A stretch of 64,000 bases of DNA, taken from contig NZ_PJJP01000029.1 of assembly GCF_002929555.1 (NCBI RefSeq), positions 1-64,000 on the forward strand, read 5' to 3'. The stretch comes from Cryobacterium sp. N22 (GTDB lineage: Bacteria; Actinomycetota; Actinomycetes; Actinomycetales; Microbacteriaceae). Positions 59,482 through 64,000 of this stretch are shown here, in pieces. Numbering within the stretch: the first letter of the stretch is position 1; every line of letters begins with the position of its first letter. The position numbers and the translations under genes were made by a program. The notes under the pieces are model-generated. The model ran no database searches. It was given only the letters and a program-made list of their open reading frames with translations, and was not told the origin of the DNA.

Positions 59482-59538
59482 CGAAAGCGGTCGTACGGTT
59501 GCTTCAGCGTTGCTGAGGCAACCGAACGACCGCTTTCG
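59482..59538. terminator. Long hairpin between convergent DUF1206 and proS genes
   Basis: CGAAAGCGGTCGT (59482-59494) pairs with ACGACCGCTTTCG (59526-59538); the stem continues with CGGTTGC (59496-59502) against GCAACCG (59518-59524) and TCAGC with GCTGA. About 26 imperfect pairs with a small loop; no U-tract. Suits a bidirectional terminator. Confidence 0.78.
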
Positions 59539-59549
59539 TGAGTGCTGGG

Positions 59550-61319
59550 TTAGGCGAAGTGGGCGGCCAGCTCCGTGACGGCCACCTGGGTGCGCTCGCC
59601 CGAGCGGCGGTCCCACAGCTCCACGATGCCGTCGGCCGCGCCGCGGCCAACGATCACGATGGTGGGGATGCCGATCAGTTCGGCGTCGCCGAACTTGACG
59701 CCGGGCGACACCTTGCGGCGGTCGTCGTAGAGCACGTCGCGGCCGGAGGCCTCGACCATCGCGGTCACGGCCTCGCTGGTCTCGAAGACGATCTCGTCGC
59801 GGCCGGTGGCGATCACGTGCACGTCGAACGGTGCCACGGCCTCGGGCCAGATCAGGCCCTTCGCGTCGTTGTTGAGTTCGGCGATCACGGCAAGCGCCCG
59901 GGTGACGCCGATGCCGTATGAACCCATGGTGACCGTGACGAGCTTGCCGTTCTCGTCGAGAACCTTGAGCCCCAGCGACTCGGCGTACTTGCGGCCGAGC
60001 TGGAACACGTGGCCGATCTCCATGCCGCGGGCCAGCTCCACCGGGCCGGAGCCGTCGGGGGCGGGGTCGCCGGCACGCACATCCGCGGCCTCGACGGTGC
60101 CGTCAGCGATGAAGTCACGGCCGGCGACAAGACCGAACACGTGGCGGCCTGCCTCGTTGGCGCCGGTGATCCACTCGGTGCCGTCGACGATGCGCGGGTC
60201 GACGAGGAAGCGGATGCCGGTGGCCGATTCGGCGCCCAGCATTGCGCCGGTGGCGGCCCACGGGCCGATGTAGCCCTTGACCAGGCCGGGGCGGCCGGGG
60301 ATCTTGGCGAGCTTGGCGAAGTCGCCGTCGTTGGCGGCCTCGACCTCGGCGGGGGCAAAGGCCACCTCAACGCGCTTGAGGTCCACCTCGCGGTCGCCGG
60401 GCAGACCGATGACCACGATCTCGCGGCTGCCATCGGGCTGCACGAGGGCGAGTACGACGTTCTTGAGGGTGTCCGCGGCGGTCCAGTCGCGGCCGTCCGG
60501 GCGCGGCTGGCTGGCGTTGGCCGAATCGACGAGGGTCTGGATGGTGGGGGTGTCCGGGGTGTCGTGCACCTGGGCGGCGGGGAAGCCCGCGAAGTCGATG
60601 GCCTCGGGCGCCAGCGTGCGGAACGCCTCGACGTTGGCCGCGTAGCCGCCGGCAGAGCGCACGAAGGTGTCTTCGCCGACCGGGGTGGGGTGCAGGAACT
60701 CTTCGCTCTTGGAGCCGCCCATGGCGCCGGCATCCGCCTGCACCACGACGTATTCGAGGCCGAGGCGGGTGAAGATGCGCTCGTAGGCGTCGCGTTGGGC
60801 CTGGTAGCTGGTCTCGAGGCCGGCGTCGGTGTGGTCGAAGGAGTAGGCGTCCTTCATGGTGAACTCGCGGCCGCGCAGCAGGCCTCCGCGGGAGCGGGCC
60901 TCGTCGCGGTACTTGTCCTGGATCTGGAAGACCGACAGGGGCAGGTCTTTGTAGCTGTTGTAGAGGTCCTTCACCATCAGGGTGAAGACCTCTTCGTGGG
61001 TGGGGGCCAGCAGCAGGTCACTGCCCTTCCGGTCCTGCAGGCGGAACAGGCCGTCGCCGTACTCGTCCCAGCGGCCGGTGATCTCGTAGGGCTCGCGCGG
61101 CAGCAGGGCCGGGAAGTGCACCTCGAAGGCGCCGGCAGCGGCCATCTCTTCGCGGATGATGGTCTCGATCTTCGCCTTGACCTTGAGGCCCAGCGGCAGC
61201 CAGGCGAAGATGCCCGGCGCCTGACGGCGGATGTAACCGGCCCGCACAAGCAGTCGGTGGCTGGTGACCTCTGCATCAGAGGGGTCTTCGCGAAGGGTCC
61301 GGAGGAAGTAGTTCGACAT
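59550..61319 (-). CDS. proS: Prolyl-tRNA synthetase
   Basis: 589 residues from ATG 61319 ([18 protein letters not shown]); an ATG at 61340 would add 7 and no strong ribosome site is seen for either. It is the bacterial (long) type: class II motif 1 region [28 protein letters not shown], motif 2 [35 protein letters not shown], then an insertion (editing) domain at about 230-400 and motif 3 [16 protein letters not shown]. The C-terminal anticodon domain ([12 protein letters not shown]... [10 protein letters not shown]) follows. It charges tRNA-Pro. Gene order proS near nusA is usual, with DUF1206 between them here. Confidence 0.97.
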   Translation of the reverse strand: MSNYFLRTLREDPSDAEVTSHRLLVRAGYIRRQAPGIFAWLPLGLKVKAKIETIIREEMAAAGAFEVHFPALLPREPYEITGRWDEYGDGLFRLQDRKGSDLLLAPTHEEVFTLMVKDLYNSYKDLPLSVFQIQDKYRDEARSRGGLLRGREFTMKDAYSFDHTDAGLETSYQAQRDAYERIFTRLGLEYVVVQADAGAMGGSKSEEFLHPTPVGEDTFVRSAGGYAANVEAFRTLAPEAIDFAGFPAAQVHDTPDTPTIQTLVDSANASQPRPDGRDWTAADTLKNVVLALVQPDGSREIVVIGLPGDREVDLKRVEVAFAPAEVEAANDGDFAKLAKIPGRPGLVKGYIGPWAATGAMLGAESATGIRFLVDPRIVDGTEWITGANEAGRHVFGLVAGRDFIADGTVEAADVRAGDPAPDGSGPVELARGMEIGHVFQLGRKYAESLGLKVLDENGKLVTVTMGSYGIGVTRALAVIAELNNDAKGLIWPEAVAPFDVHVIATGRDEIVFETSEAVTAMVEASGRDVLYDDRRKVSPGVKFGDAELIGIPTIVIVGRGAADGIVELWDRRSGERTQVAVTELAAHFA

Positions 61320-61422
61320 ACGAATAGGCACGCACCTCATCCTAGTGAGCGTGGAAATGGCCACGGGACGGCGCGGCGTATGGTACCACCCTCACCGAAC
61401 TATTCGCCCCTCTCCCAAACGA

Positions 61423-61521
61423 GGGTATGCAAGAGCGGAAAACCCTTCTACGTTCCACACCGTAGGAAAGCCCCCGCGTGCAGCAAGCCCGAGAGCTACG
61501 CGGTGAGCATCCCGATTACCC
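61423..61521 (+). ncRNA. Candidate structured leader RNA (three-way junction) upstream of the polysaccharide synthase operon
   Basis: GGGTA (61423-61427) can pair with TACCC (61517-61521) to close a junction of two hairpins: CTTCTACG (61445-61452) with CGTAGGAAAG (61461-61470, bulged), and CCGCGT (61474-61479) with ACGCGG (61498-61503) plus an inner AGC/GCT. AAAACC precedes the first hairpin and GGAAAGCC joins it to the second, which recalls the joining regions of GEMM (cyclic-di-GMP-I) riboswitches, but the GAAA tetraloop and receptor are not evident. It ends where the ribosome site GGGAGGA of the leader ORF begins. Class is not established. Confidence 0.4.
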
Positions 61522-61537
61522 AGGGAGGACCACACCC

Positions 61538-61615
61538 ATGCAGACCTTTCCACGCCACACATTTGCCTGCGCCGCAGCGGCTTACCCGCTGGTCACAGAA
61601 GGGCGCCTCCGGTGA
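61538..61615 (+). CDS. 25-residue leader peptide ORF
   Basis: ATG 61538 follows GGGAGGA by about 10 bases and encodes MQTFPRHTFACAAAAYPLVT then EGRLR. Its TGA overlaps the GTG start of the next gene (GTGA), so translation of the leader could control the operon. The peptide is basic/hydrophobic with one Cys and no run of a single regulatory amino acid. It could equally be a start region of the following gene's mRNA with little function. It follows the candidate leader RNA directly. Confidence 0.5.
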   Translation: MQTFPRHTFACAAAAYPLVTEGRLR

Positions 61616-61992
61616 CGCGCATCGAGGAGGGCATCGCCGTAGCTGAACAGTCGACCTTCGGCAGGGACGGCGCGATGTTCGAGGGCCTGCTCGGCTTCGT
61701 GGCTCAGCTGAGCGTTGCCCTGTGGAGCCTGGTGATCCTCACGGCGGTCATCCGTTTCGTCGGCATGCGGATCTACCGGCACGCCGCCGCCCGCAAGGCT
61801 CTCGCCGAGACCGAGGCCGCCCGGCGCGCCGCCGTCCCTGCCCCCGTCGCCGTGTCCGCGAGGGTGCCGCTGGACGCGCCTCGCACCCGGCGCGCTGAGC
61901 CTCTGCCCGCCGCACGCACGCCCGCCGCGCGCACGCGCGCCGCGCATTCCGCGCACGCGCCCGCGCTCACCGCCGATTCCGTGGAGGCGTGA
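61612..61992 (+). CDS. Small membrane protein preceding the polysaccharide synthase
   Basis: 126 residues from GTG 61612, overlapping the leader ORF stop; an ATG at 61675 (MFEGLLGFVAQL) is an alternative start. One clear transmembrane helix at about 28-50 (LLGFVAQLSVALWSLVILTAVIRFV), followed by a basic helix (RIYRHAAARKALAETEAARRAA) and an Ala/Pro/Arg-rich disordered cytoplasmic tail. No known domain. It is 2 bases from the glycosyltransferase start, with GGAGG serving the latter inside its last codons, so it is co-translated and may be an accessory subunit, as PgaD is for PgaC. That parallel is inference. Confidence 0.65.
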   Translation: MTRIEEGIAVAEQSTFGRDGAMFEGLLGFVAQLSVALWSLVILTAVIRFVGMRIYRHAAARKALAETEAARRAAVPAPVAVSARVPLDAPRTRRAEPLPAARTPAARTRAAHSAHAPALTADSVEA

Positions 61993-61994
61993 GC

Positions 61995-63335
61995 ATGGAC
62001 ATCCCACTCATGATCTTCTGGCTGTTCGCCGCCGTCAGCATCCTCTATGTCGTGCACTTCGGCCTGTACCTGGTGGGCGCCAACTTCTACGACGTCTGGC
62101 AGCAGCGGCGGCAGGCGATGTGGGGCGTCCGGTTCCCCGCCGAGTACGAGGCGGAATGCGCGGCCACGGCCACCTGGACCAGTCGCGCCCTGCCCGAGGT
62201 GCCCGGGCTGGTCTCCATCGTCATCGCCGCCCACAACGAGGAAGCGGTGATCGTCCAGACGCTCGATTCCATCCGGCGCAGCACCTACCGTTCCATCGAG
62301 GTTCTCGTCGCGGACGACGCGTCCACCGACCTCACCGGTCGGTTTGTGCGCGACTACCAGGTGCGTCACCCCGAGATGGACCTGCGCGTTGTGCGGATGC
62401 GCAAGAACGTCGGCAAGGGCGTGGCGCTCAACTCTGCGCTTCGACGGCACGGGCGCGGTCAGTACGTCATGACGCTCGACGCCGACTCGATCCTTGAGCC
62501 GGACGCCATCAGCAACGCGCTGTCCTACTTCGACGACCCGTACGTGGCCGGTGTCGCCGCAAACGTGCAGATCCTGGCGGACACCACGGCGCTCGGCCTG
62601 CTGCAGCGATTCGAGCACATGATCGGATACCGCTCGAAGAAGCTCTACTCACTGCTGAACTGCGAGTTCGTGGTGGGTGGGGTCGCTTCCACCTATCGGA
62701 TGCGCGTGCTCCGCAAGGTCGACTTCTACGACACTGACACCCTGACCGAGGACATCGGCCTGAGCATGAAGATCACCAGCCTGGGCAACCGGCGCTTCCG
62801 CATGGTCTATGGCGCTGACGTGGTTGCGAAGACCGAGGGCGTGCTCACGCTCCCCGCCTTGGCCAAGCAGCGTTTCCGTTGGAAGTACGGCAGCCTCCAG
62901 AACCTCATCAAGTACCGCGCCATGATGCTCAACCCGAGCCGCCGGTACACCGGCACGCTCACCTACTACCGGATGCCGATGGCGATGCTCAGCGAGTTCA
63001 CGCTGCTTGTGTCGCCTCTGGCCTGGACGTACGCGGTCTACTGGTCGCTGGCCACGCAGACGCCCGCCCTGATACTCGGTGCGTACGCCACCATAACCGT
63101 CTACACACTGCTGACCATCTGGATGGATGAAAACCTGACCGTGCGTGAACGCGCTCGGCTGTCCATCTACGCGCCGACGGCGTACCTGCTGTTCTACATC
63201 ATGGACCTGGTGCAACTGACGGCGGCGCTCCGCTGCATCACGCGCATGGGCGGCCTCTTCCGGCGTCCCGAGGTCAACACCTGGAAGTCACCGCAGCGGG
63301 CCGGGAGCACTGTGGCGGTGGCTCGTGGCGCATAG
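61995..63335 (+). CDS. Processive family 2 glycosyltransferase (PgaC/IcaA/NodC-like)
   Basis: 446 residues from ATG 61995, GGAGG eight bases upstream. One N-terminal transmembrane segment (about 3-28), then the GT2 domain: VSIVIAAHNEEAVIVQTLDSI, LVADDASTDLTGRFV, VMTLDADSILEPDAI (DxD), TEDIGLSMKI (catalytic base Asp) and QRFRWKYGSLQN (the QxxRW motif of processive synthases). Four C-terminal hydrophobic segments follow (about 325-430). Enzymes of this form make and extrude poly-N-acetylglucosamine, hyaluronan-like or chitin-oligosaccharide chains. The polymer here is unknown. It is flanked by a small membrane protein and a secreted/anchored protein, an exopolysaccharide operon. Confidence 0.9.
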   Translation: MDIPLMIFWLFAAVSILYVVHFGLYLVGANFYDVWQQRRQAMWGVRFPAEYEAECAATATWTSRALPEVPGLVSIVIAAHNEEAVIVQTLDSIRRSTYRSIEVLVADDASTDLTGRFVRDYQVRHPEMDLRVVRMRKNVGKGVALNSALRRHGRGQYVMTLDADSILEPDAISNALSYFDDPYVAGVAANVQILADTTALGLLQRFEHMIGYRSKKLYSLLNCEFVVGGVASTYRMRVLRKVDFYDTDTLTEDIGLSMKITSLGNRRFRMVYGADVVAKTEGVLTLPALAKQRFRWKYGSLQNLIKYRAMMLNPSRRYTGTLTYYRMPMAMLSEFTLLVSPLAWTYAVYWSLATQTPALILGAYATITVYTLLTIWMDENLTVRERARLSIYAPTAYLLFYIMDLVQLTAALRCITRMGGLFRRPEVNTWKSPQRAGSTVAVARGA

Positions 63336-64000
63336 GCAAAGGCGGGGTCTCCGCGTGCTGCTGAATCCGCTCGTGCTCAGCCTGGTGGTGGTCGTCACGG
63401 TCACCACCGGGTGGCTGTTGTACACCGGTGGGACGAGCAGCATCACGCAGGCGCGGCCCGGCGCAAATCTGCTCCCTGCGCTCGATCCGACTGTGGCGGG
63501 GGCTCCGGCGGCGATGTCGGGACCTTCGGCGTCCTCCGCCGGCTCCGTGGGCGGCTGGAACGTCAGTCACAGCGGGGACGCCCGGGCGTCGCTGGAGCTG
63601 GTCGACGGGAAGTTGGACGACAGTGCGCTGAAGGTCGACATCACCGGGTACGCCTCGGGCGATGTCACGCTGACGACCCCGCGGGTGGAGGTGGAGCCTG
63701 GCGAGACCTACCTGTTCAAGACGTTCGCCACCACCGACGCGAAATTCACGCTGCTGGCCCGCCATCACCACGCCGACGGCAGCGCAACTCTGGAGCAGCT
63801 GCCGAGCCCTCTCGAACGGCCGGGCAATTCGGCGTTCACGGTGAGCGACGCGTTCGACAGCGGAGACACGACGACCGCGGTTGAGTACGTCTTCAAGCTC
63901 GCATCGACGGGCACCCTCCGCGTCGAGGGCGCATACCTCGAAGCGGCGCACGACGTCAGTCTGCGGCCCGCCGCGACGACGGGCCCCAACCTCGTCCCCA
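63325..64000 (+). CDS. Membrane-anchored extracytoplasmic protein, truncated by window end
   Basis: GTG 63325 overlaps the glycosyltransferase end by 11 bases (alternative GTG 63355). 225 residues are present with no stop. A basic start (AHRQRRGLRV) precedes one helix (LLNPLVLSLVVVVTVTTGWLLY, about 12-33), then a Pro/Ala/Ser-rich linker and a beta-rich domain from about 85: WNVSHSGDARASLELVDGKLDDSALKVDITGY, VEPGETYLFKTFATTDAKFTLL, and AVEYVFKLASTGTLRVEGAYLE. This is the pattern of a carbohydrate-binding jelly-roll. The functional domain, possibly a polysaccharide deacetylase or hydrolase, would lie beyond the window. Co-translated with the synthase, so a role in modifying its polymer is likely. 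Confidence 0.7.
   Translation, partial: MAHRQRRGLRVLLNPLVLSLVVVVTVTTGWLLYTGGTSSITQARPGANLLPALDPTVAGAPAAMSGPSASSAGSVGGWNVSHSGDARASLELVDGKLDDSALKVDITGYASGDVTLTTPRVEVEPGETYLFKTFATTDAKFTLLARHHHADGSATLEQLPSPLERPGNSAFTVSDAFDSGDTTTAVEYVFKLASTGTLRVEGAYLEAAHDVSLRPAATTGPNLVP

Overview
The window is high-GC actinobacterial chromosome, most likely from the family Microbacteriaceae (a Cryobacterium-like organism is my inference, not a measurement). Reasons: dense GTG/ATG starts with ATGA/GTGA overlaps, mycothiol-type enzymes (maleylpyruvate-isomerase-family protein, CxxNAGRS ArsC proteins), actinobacterial families (UPF0182, YlbL-type PDZ/Lon protease, DUF2342 zincin, DUF1206) and a small DUF7882-type protein at 15839-16225 that I associate with Microbacteriaceae. 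I see no insertion sequence, phage, CRISPR array or replication origin; most of the window is core chromosome with short accessory patches.

Region by region. 1-8.6 kb: a cell-wall glycopolymer (teichoic-acid-like) locus with a nucleotidyltransferase, a TagG/TagH-type ABC exporter, a CDP-glycerol glycerophosphotransferase-family enzyme, two family-2 glycosyltransferases and a CDP-alcohol phosphatidyltransferase, preceded by a partial Ala/Thr/Lys-rich protein. 8.8-12.1 kb: a membrane-anchored HtrA-like protease and a translationally coupled lipoprotein/PKD-like secreted protein pair. 12.2-20.8 kb: aminotransferase, Old-Yellow-Enzyme reductase, alpha/beta hydrolase, DUF7882 protein, nitrilase-family amidase, an OmpR/HK two-component pair and a GT39-like mannosyltransferase.

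20.9-26.7 kb: NAD biosynthesis operon nrtR-nadA-nadB-nadC-cysteine desulfurase, with a promoter carrying two matching dyads. 26.9-29.7 kb: adhE. 30.2-34.0 kb: a patch with tandem arsenate reductases, an A/T-richer 2.2-kb segment bounded by 16-bp inverted repeats, a DHFR-family reductase and initiator tRNA-fMet. 34.2-42.2 kb: UPF0182 membrane protein, YlbL protease, DUF2342 protein, SorC regulator and CynX-type transporter.

42.2-61.3 kb: the translation/transcription factor region, split in two. nusA-ylxR-infB-rbfA lies at 53.5-58.5 kb and truB-(two membrane genes)-ribF at 42.9-45.7 kb; between them are a TetR/DHA2 efflux pair, a ketopantoate-reductase-like gene, a P-loop-less uridine-kinase-like protein, mutY, an alditol oxidase/aldose epimerase pair and DUF805. 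proS and DUF1206 follow; rimP is not in its usual place before nusA. 61.4-64 kb: a structured leader RNA, a 25-codon leader ORF and a processive PgaC/NodC-like polysaccharide synthase operon that runs off the window end.

The most interesting signals are the leader RNA plus leader peptide before the exopolysaccharide synthase, the duplicated GTCA-N3-TGAC dyads in the nrtR promoter, the inverted-repeat-bounded segment beside tRNA-fMet, and several enzymes with altered key residues (CDP-alcohol transferase Asp to His; kinase-like protein without a P-loop Lys).
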